Source: Sphingobacterium siyangense (GTDB taxonomy: Bacteria > Bacteroidota > Bacteroidia > Sphingobacteriales > Sphingobacteriaceae). From it: a DNA stretch of 64,000 bases. Position 1 is the first letter of the stretch. Every line of letters begins with the position of its first letter. Positions 7,077 to 16,132 of this stretch are shown one piece after another. The DNA is taken from the NCBI RefSeq assembly GCF_007830445.1, contig NZ_VLKR01000005.1, positions 162,564-226,563 of the forward strand, given 5' to 3'. Under the pieces are notes generated by a model that saw nothing but the letters and a program-made list of their open reading frames with translations, did not search any database and had not been told where the DNA came from. The position numbers and the translations under genes were made by a program.

Positions 7077-9950
7077 ATGAATAAACCTATGCTTAAAATT
7101 CGAATTGTCTTCTTTGCTTTGCTATACGTTATGATGGCACATAGTGCCTCAGCACAAACGATGAAGCAAATACGCTATCTCTCAGGAACGGACAACGTTC
7201 ATACGGTCAATTGGGACTTCTGGGTAACTGGGGGACGTAAGGCTGGAAAATGGGATAAGATTGCGGTTCCCGGTCATTGGGAACAACAGGGATTTGGGGC
7301 TTATAACTATGGTCGGGACTATGTGACCTATGGCAAGAATTTCATCTTTCACGATGAGAAAGGTTTGTACCGGCATCAATTTACTGTTCCAAAAAACTGG
7401 AAAGGTAAAAAAATAAGCCTTGTGTTTGAAGGTTCGATGACAGATACCGAAGTTAAGATCAACGGTAAGCTGGCTGGAGATATCCACCAAGGTGCTTTCT
7501 ATCAGTTTAAGTACGATGTCACCGAGAAGATCAGCTTTGACAAGGCCAATATATTGGAAGCGACTGTATCAAAAATGTCATCTGATAAATCTGTTAACAA
7601 TGCGGAGCGCCTTGCAGATTATTGGATTTTAGGCGGTATTTATAGACCTGTATACCTCGAGGCGACACCACAAGAGCATATCAGTTGGACAGCTATCGAC
7701 GCCAAAGCAGATGGAACTTTTCGAAGCAACGTGCATTTAGAAAGTTTGTCTAAAGCCACAAATCTACAGGTGGAGATCAAAGATCTGAAGGGCAACGTGA
7801 TCGCAAATCAGAAGTTTCCGATTATGGCGAAAGATTCGGTAAAATTGATCGAAATGAAAGTGGAAAAACCGTTATTGTGGACAGCGGAGACGCCAAACTT
7901 GTATCAGGTCACGTACACCCTATGGGATGGGAAGAATAAAGGATATCAATCTCAAGATCGTTTTGGTTTCCGGACGATCGAAGTTCGAGAAGGAGATGGT
8001 ATCTATGTCAATGGTGTAAAAGTGAAGATGAAAGGTGTCAACCGTCATGTATGGTGGCCCGAAACTGGACGATCTGTGAACGCACAATTGGATCTGAATG
8101 ATGTTAAACTGATCAAAGAAATGAACATGAATGCGGTACGCTGTTCACATTATCCGCCAGATAGATCGTTTTTGGCCTATTGCGATTCATTGGGCTTATA
8201 TGTTTTGGATGAATTGGCCGGATGGCAGAAGGCATATAGCACTGTTGTGGGTAAAAAGCTAGTGCGAGAAATGGTTATCCGAGATGCCAATCATCCTTCC
8301 ATTATACTTTGGAGTAATGGCAATGAAGGCGGGCATAATAAAGAACTTGTTGATGAGTATAAAAAATATGATCTTTCGGCAAGAACGGTAATCCATGCAC
8401 ATCATAGACCTGGGAACGCCATCAATGGAATCGATTGCAACCATTATGAAGACTTTTATTCAACAAAAAAAATTCTGGAAGGGCCAAACATTTACATGCC
8501 GACTGAATTTCTCCATGCACAGGACGATGGCGGCGCCGCAGCAGGATTAGCAGATATATGGGAGTTGCACTGGAATGCCAAATTAGGTGCAGGCGGATTT
8601 ATTTGGGATTTTGCAGATGAAGGTATCGTGCGTACAGATTTCAACAATGTGATTGATGTCAACCGCGTAAATGCCCCCGATGGAATCCTTGGGCCACATC
8701 GCGAAAAAGAGGGAAGTTTCTATGCTATTCGGGAAATCTATTCACCTGTACATATTACGATGAAGAAATTACCTGCCGACTTCAATGGAACTATTCCGGT
8801 GGAAAATCGTTATCACTTTACCGACCTAAAAGATTGCAGGTTTGAGGGTAAATTGATTACTTATAAACAGCCCTATGCCGAAGAAGCGGGGGTGGACTCG
8901 GTGTTGAATCTAAAGATAAATAGTCCTGTATTGGCTCCGACTCAAAAAGGAAACGTGCGGTTGAATTTACCGAGCGATTGGAAACAATATGATGCACTAA
9001 TATTGATGGCAACTGACTCACATGGGGAGGAAATTTATACTTGGACATGGCGTATAAAATCCAATCAGGCTCTTACAGCTGAAATTCTACCTTTAAAATC
9101 TTCTACCGATGTTGAAGCGAAAGAGGACAGTGTAAATTATATTCTCAAGGCAAACGGAATAACAGCTTTTATCTCCAAAAAAACAGGATTATTGGTTGAT
9201 CTGGCCAATGATTATAGCATGAAATTAGCTTTTAATAATGGCCCGGTGCTTATTGATGGACAGTCGGAGATGAAAAGTGCTAAACGTTGGCAGGATGGAA
9301 AAAATGAAGTTGTTGAGTTTATGTTTGATGGCAATCTAAGTTTTATCCGTTGGACGATGCGGCCAGACGGCTGGTTGAAACTTGATTATGCTTACAATAT
9401 GAAAAAAACAGTGCCTTATGCCGGAGTAAGCTTCAACTTTCCTGAAAACTATATTATTGGGGCCAAATGGCTCGGTAATGGACCGTATCGCGTATGGAAG
9501 AATAGGATGCAAGGTGTCACCCTAAATACATGGGAAAAAATGTACAATGATGGAAAAGCCGGTATTGGTCCATGGGCATTTCCTGAATTTAAAGGCTACT
9601 TCTCCGATGTTAGCTGGGTACAATTCAATACAGTGCAAGGCAAGTTTTTGGTCGCAACAGATCAGGAAGATTTATTTGTGCGATTGTTCGAGTTTTACGG
9701 AATTTCCGGTCCTAAAGGATATCCGCAATTGCCGTCTGGAGATATTTCCTTTTTAGATGCTATTCCCCCTATTGGAACAAAACTGGCATTGGGAATTAAT
9801 GGAAATGCTGCCGTGAATGGACCCGCGGGTGAGCTTAATCAAATGGATAAAAGGATTAACCGGACACTTTATTTTTACTTTGGGACCCCAAAAGGCGAAA
9901 AAGAAAATACACAATTTGTGATGCCTAAGGTTAATGTGTTGACTGATTAA
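7077..9950 (+). CDS. GH2 beta-galactosidase-like glycosidase
   Basis: Large retaining glycosidase (957 residues), probably removing beta-linked galactose (or glucuronate) side chains of rhamnogalacturonan or arabinogalactan. A signal peptide ends near HSASAQ; the Met at 7089 is an alternative start. Domain order seen: sugar-binding jelly roll (about residues 60-210), immunoglobulin-like domain (about 215-300), TIM barrel beginning MKGVNRHVWWPETG (about 320-560), and C-terminal sandwiches resembling the small-chain region of LacZ. The acid/base is Glu417 in NGNEGGHN and the nucleophile is Glu477 in MPTEFLHA; GGFIWDFADEG closes the barrel. A strong bidirectional terminator separates it from the convergent GH28 gene. 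Substrate is inferred from context. Confidence 0.9.
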   Translation: MNKPMLKIRIVFFALLYVMMAHSASAQTMKQIRYLSGTDNVHTVNWDFWVTGGRKAGKWDKIAVPGHWEQQGFGAYNYGRDYVTYGKNFIFHDEKGLYRHQFTVPKNWKGKKISLVFEGSMTDTEVKINGKLAGDIHQGAFYQFKYDVTEKISFDKANILEATVSKMSSDKSVNNAERLADYWILGGIYRPVYLEATPQEHISWTAIDAKADGTFRSNVHLESLSKATNLQVEIKDLKGNVIANQKFPIMAKDSVKLIEMKVEKPLLWTAETPNLYQVTYTLWDGKNKGYQSQDRFGFRTIEVREGDGIYVNGVKVKMKGVNRHVWWPETGRSVNAQLDLNDVKLIKEMNMNAVRCSHYPPDRSFLAYCDSLGLYVLDELAGWQKAYSTVVGKKLVREMVIRDANHPSIILWSNGNEGGHNKELVDEYKKYDLSARTVIHAHHRPGNAINGIDCNHYEDFYSTKKILEGPNIYMPTEFLHAQDDGGAAAGLADIWELHWNAKLGAGGFIWDFADEGIVRTDFNNVIDVNRVNAPDGILGPHREKEGSFYAIREIYSPVHITMKKLPADFNGTIPVENRYHFTDLKDCRFEGKLITYKQPYAEEAGVDSVLNLKINSPVLAPTQKGNVRLNLPSDWKQYDALILMATDSHGEEIYTWTWRIKSNQALTAEILPLKSSTDVEAKEDSVNYILKANGITAFISKKTGLLVDLANDYSMKLAFNNGPVLIDGQSEMKSAKRWQDGKNEVVEFMFDGNLSFIRWTMRPDGWLKLDYAYNMKKTVPYAGVSFNFPENYIIGAKWLGNGPYRVWKNRMQGVTLNTWEKMYNDGKAGIGPWAFPEFKGYFSDVSWVQFNTVQGKFLVATDQEDLFVRLFEFYGISGPKGYPQLPSGDISFLDAIPPIGTKLALGINGNAAVNGPAGELNQMDKRINRTLYFYFGTPKGEKENTQFVMPKVNVLTD

Positions 9951-9963
9951 AAGAATAATGCAT

Positions 9964-10005
9964 AAAAAAAGGGCTTTTCTATGTTAATAGAAAAGCCCTT
10001 TTTTT
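9964..10005. terminator. Bidirectional terminator between convergent GH2 and GH28 genes
   Basis: 11-bp stem (GGGCTTTTCTA at 9971-9981 with TAGAAAAGCCC at 9988-9998) flanked by seven A on the left and seven T on the right, with a 6-base loop. It can end both the GH2 transcript (+) and the GH28 transcript (-). Confidence 0.85.
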
Positions 10006-10080
10006 ATGGCGTAACCCTAATAGTATGTATTCTTTTCCATAATGCTTATTTAGGTTTCTTGAACCCAAAAAGGTTGTGCT

Positions 10081-11466
10081 TTATTCACTTTTATCACTAT
10101 TCGTGTAGGAAAAATCATTGACGTATTTATTTTGAATAGCAGTTGATGTCGTTTTTTTAAGATGTACATCCTTCAATCGTATGGTCTGAATTGGAAGTTC
10201 GGGATTACCATTGATCTTCGAGACAAACTGACCTACTTCAGCTTTAATGTGGGAAAGATAGACATTCGTTATTGGAGTCAGTTTTTTTACTTTGGTTGGT
10301 ACCAGGTTGCGCCATTGATAGAGCACATCCGTATCTATTCCAAGTATACCTTCCTTTACGTTTTGGGCTTTGATCTTTGAAAAATAAATGTTTTTAACGT
10401 AACCGCCCATTCGTTCATTGGTTTTGATGAAAAGTAGATGCATGAGCTTCTCATTCGGCAGTACTGTGCAATTGTTTACGTAAATATTTTCAATCCCTCC
10501 CGAGAGTTCACTTCCAACGGCAAGGAGCTGGTGACCGTCACGGATCTCGCAATTACGGATCACAATATTCTTTGTTGGCGTTTTCAACCGCCAGCCTTCG
10601 GGATTTCTACCCGACTTCAAGGCAATAGCATCATCCCCCTGGTCAAATACACAATTTTCAATCAATACATTCTGACTCATTTCTGGGTCAATTCCATCAT
10701 TGTTATGCCCATGGGCGTAGATGTCGATGCCACGGATAAGCGCATCTTTCGTTAGGTAGAGATGCAAGGTCCAAAAAGGACTGTTTCGGATCTTGATATC
10801 TTCGACCCTCACATGTTGGCAACGGTTAAATTGAATAAACTGAGGTCTAAGGTTAGATGTGTCGTTGACCATGAGACGCTGTTCCACAGGCATCCCTTCT
10901 TGTGCCCAATTATAGAGATTTTTGATGCTTTCCATGTGCGGCTTTGGTCTCGGAAACCATTTCTCCCAAACAGTCAGATCTGCTTTTATGGTTCCCTTAC
11001 CGGTAATGGCAACATTTGTCGCTTCGTATGCATAGATCAATGGCGAATAATTATAGCACTCAAGCCCTTCCCAGCTACTGTGAACAGCAGGTAAATAGTC
11101 TTTCGGGTCGCCCGAAAATAATAAGGTTGCTCCTGCACTGACATGTAAGTTAACATTGCTCTTTAGGTGTATTGCCTTGGTTGACCATTCTCCAGGAGGA
11201 ATAATGATATTGCCACCCGATGTTGTCGCTAGCGCAATTGCCTTCGCGATTGCTGTGGTAGTACTTTCCTTGTCACCCTGACGTGCACCAAAATCGCGGA
11301 TATCGTAGTTTTTACAATGCTCGAAATTTGGGACCTTAAATACTGGGATTTCAAAAGGAGCTTTGATTTTAATATCGTCTTGGTTGATCTTGCTGATCTG
11401 CGCGACGCTCAATCGAGTAAAAGCGATCGATAGTAAAATAAAGGCGAAGATTGATTTATATTTCAT
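10081..11466 (-). CDS. GH28 pectin-family hydrolase, active-site variant
   Basis: Secreted right-handed beta-helix of the polygalacturonase/rhamnogalacturonan hydrolase family, 461 residues from the start at 11466; the frame extends upstream to 11544 but the signal peptide (MKYKSIFAFILLSIAF...SVAQ) favours 11466. Seen: NYDIRDFGA opening the helix, NND (Asp257) with Asp260, the GDD pair (Asp278/279), and GH at 311-312 followed by Gln rather than Gly. The Arg of the usual RIK substrate-binding motif is replaced: FIK at 346-348. The catalytic Asp triad is therefore kept while the galacturonate-binding Arg is lost, which suggests a substrate other than plain homogalacturonan. It is the only minus-strand gene in the PUL and diverges from another GH28 gene across 620 bp. 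Confidence 0.88.
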   Translation of the reverse strand: MKYKSIFAFILLSIAFTRLSVAQISKINQDDIKIKAPFEIPVFKVPNFEHCKNYDIRDFGARQGDKESTTTAIAKAIALATTSGGNIIIPPGEWSTKAIHLKSNVNLHVSAGATLLFSGDPKDYLPAVHSSWEGLECYNYSPLIYAYEATNVAITGKGTIKADLTVWEKWFPRPKPHMESIKNLYNWAQEGMPVEQRLMVNDTSNLRPQFIQFNRCQHVRVEDIKIRNSPFWTLHLYLTKDALIRGIDIYAHGHNNDGIDPEMSQNVLIENCVFDQGDDAIALKSGRNPEGWRLKTPTKNIVIRNCEIRDGHQLLAVGSELSGGIENIYVNNCTVLPNEKLMHLLFIKTNERMGGYVKNIYFSKIKAQNVKEGILGIDTDVLYQWRNLVPTKVKKLTPITNVYLSHIKAEVGQFVSKINGNPELPIQTIRLKDVHLKKTTSTAIQNKYVNDFSYTNSDKSE

Positions 11467-11712
11467 GTTAATAATTATTTCATGAGCACGCAAGCTCGGT
11501 TTGTGTTTTTTAAGGCCATATGGAATATCCAGTTTATTTTTCATCAGGAGGTCCTAAGCAATTGGTTAAAAACAATAAAGACTAAAAATAAGGAACAATC
11601 AAGGGGGAACCTAATTTTACCAAGCAGGACAGTACAAGGTGGTTTGGATATATTTTCTTAAGGATAAGGTATCACCAAATCCATATCAACTCCTGACTGC
11701 AAGCGGATTGTT

Positions 11713-11833
11713 AAAAAGGTGAGTGCATGGTGAATCAACCTCTAAAAGGTGGACTCAACGTGGACTCACTGTGCACTCAACGTGGTTACAGTTAGGAGTT
11801 GGTCATAAGTTGGTGTGGCGTTGGAGTTGAGAA
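11713..11833. repeat. Degenerate tandem array with 11-bp period
   Basis: The segment divides into eleven consecutive 11-mers. The best-conserved central units are AAGGTGGACTC, AACGTGGACTC, ACTGTGCACTC and AACGTGGTTAC; to the right the theme drifts to units such as AGTTAGGAGTT, GGTCATAAGTT and GGTGTGGCGTT. Positions 11743-11776 recur in inverted orientation at 49195-49228 with one mismatch over 34 bases. The period is close to one DNA helical turn, so sites would lie on one face of the helix. Function is unknown. Confidence 0.65.
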
Positions 11834-11987
11834 TTCTATAACAAATATATTACGAATGACGTTGAATCCCTGTTTTTAACCTTATTATACATGAAAACGA
11901 GCACTTTCTGACTGTATTGTCTGGTTTGTTCAGGATACTACAGGACGGCTCTTGTTAAAAATGTTGATACTTTTAAAACTAGCTACT

Positions 11988-12007
11988 TATTTAAGTATCC
12001 TTAAATA
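11988..12007. repeat. Inverted repeat upstream of GH28
   Basis: TATTTAAG (11988-11995) and CTTAAATA (12000-12007), a perfect 8-bp inverted repeat with a 4-base spacer. It could be a regulator site or hairpin in the region controlling the gene at 12090. Confidence 0.35.
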
Positions 12008-12028
12008 CGCTAATCAATTCGAAGGCAT

Positions 12029-12058
12029 TGTCTACACGTTTTAATTAAGCTGTAGACA
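12029..12058. promoter_or_regulatory. Inverted repeat 31 bp upstream of the GH28 start
   Basis: TGTCTACA (12029-12036) and TGTAGACA (12051-12058) are a perfect 8-bp inverted repeat with a 14-base A/T-rich spacer. The position, in the leader or promoter of the gene at 12090, fits an operator or an mRNA hairpin. No second copy was noticed at other PUL promoters. Confidence 0.4.
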
Positions 12059-12089
12059 AGCGGGGAAACAAGACTTAATAAAACTAAAT

Positions 12090-13415
12090 ATGATGAAAAA
12101 ATTCTTTCGATTTTTACTCCTGCTTACATCAATTGCGATCTTGTCCAATGCACATGCGCAAGGAAAGTTTCCGGACGGAACAGCAATCTCAAAATGGTTC
12201 GAGACTGTAAAATCGACTGAGATCGGAACGCTCGGAAAGAAATTTCTCATCACGGATTTTGGTGTGGTCGCAGATAGCACCATCGTGCAAACTGCCAAAA
12301 TCCAACAAGCAATTGATAAAGCATATGAAAGTGGAGGCGGTGTCGTCGTCGTACCTAAAGGGATCTATCTGAGTGGTTCATTATTTTTTAAACCAAAGAC
12401 ACACTTGCACTTGGAAGAAGGGGCTGTGTTAAAAGGAAGTGATGATATCGCAGATTTTGCGCTAGCTGAGACTCGAATGGAAGGTCAGACAGTGAAATAT
12501 TTTTTGGCGCTTGTCAATGCGGATCAGGTGGATGGATTTACAATTTCGGGCAAAGGCACACTCGATGGAAACGGGTTGCGCTACTGGCGATCCTTTTGGC
12601 TTCGAAGACAGTTTAATCCACAATGCACAAATATGGACGAGATGCGCCCACGCTTACTTTATGTTTCCAATAGCAAGGACGTACAAATATCGGGCATTCG
12701 TTTGATCAATTCACCGTTTTGGACCTCACATTATTATAAATGTGAAAATCTCAAATTGATCGGTTTGCACATTTCGGCGCCAAAGGAACCTGTGAAAGCG
12801 CCTAGTTCAGATGCGATTGATTTGGATGTCTGCCGCAATGTATTGATTAAGGATTGTTACTTATCCGTTAACGATGATGCGATCGCATTAAAAGGAGGTA
12901 AAGGGCCTAAGTCCGACAAAGATCCTAATAATGGACCTAATTCAAATATTATTATTGAGAACTGTTTCTTTGGATTTTGTCATAGTGCACTGACTTGTGG
13001 TAGTGAATCTATTCATAGCTATAATGTGATTTTTAGGAACAATACCTTAGATAAAGCACGCAAGCTGTTGCAGTTAAAGATGCGGCCAGATACGCCACAG
13101 GAATATGAAAACATTTTGATCGAAAATGTAAAGGGAAATGTCAATAGCATGTTGTTTATTAAACCTTGGACCCAATTTTTTGATTTGAAGGGCGAGAAAG
13201 ATATTAAAATGTCCTATGCAAGAAATATTGTCCTACGCAATATAGATCTGGATTGCGACATCGTATTCGATGTCCTCAATTCGGAACAATATGTGCTGTC
13301 GGATTTTACATTTCAAAATATGCACGTCCGTGCAGCCAAAGATCCAGCGATTCACAGGGAATATATTAGAAACTTTGTCCTAAATAATGTAACTGTTAAT
13401 AATAAAAAGCAATAA
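12090..13415 (+). CDS. GH28 family protein (rhamnogalacturonan hydrolase-like variant)
   Basis: Secreted beta-helix hydrolase of 441 residues with a signal peptide ending AHAQ (residues 1-24). It probably cleaves galacturonate-containing linkages of rhamnogalacturonan. Seen: LITDFGVVADS at the start of the helix, SSDAIDLD (Asp241, Asp244), NDDAIALKGG (Asp262/263), and CHS at 297-299 in the position of the usual GHG. QLK (328-330) stands where polygalacturonases have RIK. The acidic triad is present but the Gly and Arg of the signatures are missing, as in the divergent neighbour, so its subsite chemistry likely differs from polygalacturonase. It starts a co-directional run into the PL11 and CE12 genes (41-bp gap). 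ATG at 12093 is an alternative start. Confidence 0.88.
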   Translation: MMKKFFRFLLLLTSIAILSNAHAQGKFPDGTAISKWFETVKSTEIGTLGKKFLITDFGVVADSTIVQTAKIQQAIDKAYESGGGVVVVPKGIYLSGSLFFKPKTHLHLEEGAVLKGSDDIADFALAETRMEGQTVKYFLALVNADQVDGFTISGKGTLDGNGLRYWRSFWLRRQFNPQCTNMDEMRPRLLYVSNSKDVQISGIRLINSPFWTSHYYKCENLKLIGLHISAPKEPVKAPSSDAIDLDVCRNVLIKDCYLSVNDDAIALKGGKGPKSDKDPNNGPNSNIIIENCFFGFCHSALTCGSESIHSYNVIFRNNTLDKARKLLQLKMRPDTPQEYENILIENVKGNVNSMLFIKPWTQFFDLKGEKDIKMSYARNIVLRNIDLDCDIVFDVLNSEQYVLSDFTFQNMHVRAAKDPAIHREYIRNFVLNNVTVNNKKQ

Positions 13416-13456
13416 TAATATGTACCAGCATATTGCTGTGGCTTAGACCTTGAATT

Positions 13457-15304
13457 ATGAAGACAAAACTTATTCTTTTGACCGGGGCGCTGATCGGTTC
13501 CCTAGCCGTTTCAGGCCAACGTAAAATGGAGTTTTTGGATCGGGGGATGGTGGGTGTAAAAACGACGGACAACGCTGTTTTTTTAAGCTGGCGTCTGCTT
13601 GGCACTGACGATTTTGATACGGCCTTTGCAATTTATAGAAAGGATGGGAATGGCAAGCAGAAAAGACTAAATACTTCACCTTTGACCAAAGGGACTAATT
13701 TTTTGGACGATCAGGTCGATTTGAATCAAGATGTTACTTACATTTTGGATATAGTAGCCGGAGGTAAAGAAAAAGAAGTCGCTAAATTGACCTTATCGAA
13801 AGATCAAAAAGTACAGCAATACTTAAATATTCCCTTACGTACTCCCAAAGGGTACACTCCGGGTGATATTTCTGTAGGTGATTTGGATGGCGACGGGACT
13901 TACGAACTGATTGTTCATCAGACGGGTGTTGGACATGACAACGCACACAATGGGATTACTTCGGAACCTATTTTTCAGGCATATAAACTAGATGGTACTT
14001 TTCTTTGGGAAATCAATTTGGGTAAAAATATCCGAGAAGGAGCACATTATACCCAATTTATGGTATACGACCTCGATAGTGACGGCCGTGCAGAGCTGGT
14101 CTGTAAAACGGCCGACGGTACGAAAGATGGACTGGGAAATGTCATTGGTGATGCCCAGGCCGATTGGCGTGATACCGTATTAAATTCGCGGACTGTTGGT
14201 CGCATATTGAAAGGACCTGAATATTTAACCGTATTTGATGGATTGACGGGCAAAGCCCTAAGCTCTGTAGATTATTTACCAGAACGTGGAGAGCTAAGTT
14301 CATGGGGAGATACAAATGCTAATCGCAGCGATCGATTTTTAGCTTGTGTAGCCTATTTGGATGGTGTACATCCAAGTGTTGTGATGACGCGGGGATATTA
14401 TGAACGGACAGCTCTGGCAGCGTGGGACTTTAAAGATAAAAAATTAGTGAACCGCTGGGTATTTGATAGCAAAGTTCGTAAAGATCCTTATTCCGGACAG
14501 GGATATCATAATCTTACGGTCGCGGATGTTGACCAGGATGGCAAAGATGAAATTGTGTTTGGTTCGATGGTTATTGATGATAATGGCAAAGGTCTATACA
14601 GTACAGGACTGGGACATGGCGATGCGCTGCATGTCGGCGACCTAGATCCTGAAAGACCCGGCCTGGAGATCTTTGGAATCCATGAACTGAAAGGAGGGCG
14701 GAAAGGGACCGGCGTGGCTTTATTGGATGCCAAAACTGGCGCAATATTGTTTAAAAGTGCAATAGACCAAGATATTCCCCGCGGTGTTGCTGCAAATATA
14801 GATCCCGATCATAAAGGGGCGTATCTGTGGTGGCTGGGATCTAGCGATATGTACGATACCAAAGGTAATCGTGTCGGGCCGGCTCCGAGATCGACCAATT
14901 TTCTGATTTGGTGGGATGCCGATTTGAGCCGGGAACTTTTAAACAGTAACTATATTGAAAAATATAAAAATGGGAAAATAGAACGCATCTTTACGGGGAT
15001 TGGAGCATCATCGATCAATGGAACTAAAAGTACACCTAACCTGAGCGCGGATATCTTTGGCGATTGGCGTGAAGAATTGATCCTACGTGCAGACGACAAC
15101 CAAAGCCTACGTATCTATACAACAACGATCCCTACAACGCAAAGGGTATATACGTTGATGCATGATCCACAGTATCGCTTGAGCATAGCATGGCAGAATG
15201 TGGCTTACAATCAACCGCCACATACGGGGTATTATCTCGGTGCAGGTATGGATCGTCCAGTCAAGCCGAACATTCAGCTGGTTAAGTATGCCCATAAAAA
15301 ATAG
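13457..15304 (+). CDS. PL11 rhamnogalacturonan lyase
   Basis: Endo- or exo-lyase that breaks the Rha-GalA backbone of rhamnogalacturonan-I by beta-elimination, leaving unsaturated galacturonate ends that the GH105 gene downstream can remove. The 615 residues begin with a signal peptide (MKTKLILLTGALIGSLAVSGQ). Seen: the PL11 opening EFLDRGMVGVK and VFLSWRLLGTDDFDTAF, an N-terminal sandwich domain, then the beta-propeller with repeated calcium-binding-like DxDxDG loops (VGDLDGDGTYE, DLDSDGRAE, DVDQDGKDE). The TPNLSADIFGDWREE block near the C-terminus is highly characteristic. The family call is firm and anchors the interpretation of the locus. Confidence 0.95.
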   Translation: MKTKLILLTGALIGSLAVSGQRKMEFLDRGMVGVKTTDNAVFLSWRLLGTDDFDTAFAIYRKDGNGKQKRLNTSPLTKGTNFLDDQVDLNQDVTYILDIVAGGKEKEVAKLTLSKDQKVQQYLNIPLRTPKGYTPGDISVGDLDGDGTYELIVHQTGVGHDNAHNGITSEPIFQAYKLDGTFLWEINLGKNIREGAHYTQFMVYDLDSDGRAELVCKTADGTKDGLGNVIGDAQADWRDTVLNSRTVGRILKGPEYLTVFDGLTGKALSSVDYLPERGELSSWGDTNANRSDRFLACVAYLDGVHPSVVMTRGYYERTALAAWDFKDKKLVNRWVFDSKVRKDPYSGQGYHNLTVADVDQDGKDEIVFGSMVIDDNGKGLYSTGLGHGDALHVGDLDPERPGLEIFGIHELKGGRKGTGVALLDAKTGAILFKSAIDQDIPRGVAANIDPDHKGAYLWWLGSSDMYDTKGNRVGPAPRSTNFLIWWDADLSRELLNSNYIEKYKNGKIERIFTGIGASSINGTKSTPNLSADIFGDWREELILRADDNQSLRIYTTTIPTTQRVYTLMHDPQYRLSIAWQNVAYNQPPHTGYYLGAGMDRPVKPNIQLVKYAHKK

Positions 15305-15359
15305 AAATTCGGAAGCGCGATTTGGATTTTTTGACTAAAAGAAATAGATAAGATAGCAA

Positions 15360-16130
15360 ATGAAGCATACAATAAAATGGATAGGGATGGCACTGACAGC
15401 CGTTCTTTTGATATCCTTTGCAAAACAGCAAGATAGACCTACGATTTATCTTATCGGTGATTCGACCGTTAAGAACAGCAATAAGGAATATTGGGGCTGG
15501 GGTACCCTGATTCCTGAATTATTGGATACGACACGAATCCGTGTAGATAACCATGCAATGGCGGGGCGTAGTACACGAACATTTGTCAAAGAAGGAAGAT
15601 GGGCAAAAGTTGATTCGTTGTTCAAGCCGGGAGATTTTTTATTGATTCAGTTTGGCCATAACGAGGGCAGTAAGCCCGATACCAGCAAACAAGGCTATCG
15701 GGGTGTGCTGCGGGGCATCGGTCAGGACTCCGTTGTGTTGGATTGGGGAAATGGAAAGAAGGAGACCGTGCACACTTACGGTGAAAACCTGCGTCGTTTT
15801 GTGATTGAAGCAAAGAAAAAGGGGGTAACACCAATTTTGTTATCCATGATTCCGCGCAACCAATGGGATAATCAAGGTAAGGTGAAACGAGCCGACAACG
15901 ACTTTGGCTTGTGGGCTAGGCAGATTGCAGAAGAACAGGGCGTTCCCTTTTTGGATCTGAATAGTATTACCGCAGATAAATATGATCAGCTTGGTGCTGA
16001 ACGGGTAAAATCCAATTATTTTCCAGGTGACCATACGCATACGAATAAAGCTGGAGCAAGAGAAAATGCATTGTCTGTTATCGAAGGATTTCGGAGGATT
16101 AAAAGCCAATTAGTACAATACATTAAATAA
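15360..16130 (+). CDS. CE12-type rhamnogalacturonan acetylesterase (SGNH), copy 1
   Basis: Removes O-acetyl groups from galacturonate residues of rhamnogalacturonan so that lyases and hydrolases can act. It has 256 residues with an N-terminal hydrophobic signal. Seen: block I GDSTV with nucleophile Ser35, an Asn in QFGHNEG (block III), and the Asp224-x-x-His227 pair in GDHTHTN. Length and block order fit CE12 (RhgT/RGAE type). It lies directly after the PL11 gene and two bases before a second SGNH gene, so the two are probably co-translated. Confidence 0.9.
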   Translation: MKHTIKWIGMALTAVLLISFAKQQDRPTIYLIGDSTVKNSNKEYWGWGTLIPELLDTTRIRVDNHAMAGRSTRTFVKEGRWAKVDSLFKPGDFLLIQFGHNEGSKPDTSKQGYRGVLRGIGQDSVVLDWGNGKKETVHTYGENLRRFVIEAKKKGVTPILLSMIPRNQWDNQGKVKRADNDFGLWARQIAEEQGVPFLDLNSITADKYDQLGAERVKSNYFPGDHTHTNKAGARENALSVIEGFRRIKSQLVQYIK

Positions 16131-16132
16131 AA

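Larger units (their letters stand above)
11467..12089. other. 623-bp divergent intergenic region between two GH28 genes
   Basis: Contains no convincing ORF. It holds an 11-bp-period repeat array (11713-11833) and two inverted repeats close to the right-hand gene (11988-12007 and 12029-12058). A TATATTTG box on the minus strand (11844-11851) matches the Bacteroidota -7 element, but no matching -33 TTG was found. Both GH28 genes are probably controlled from here. Confidence 0.6.
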
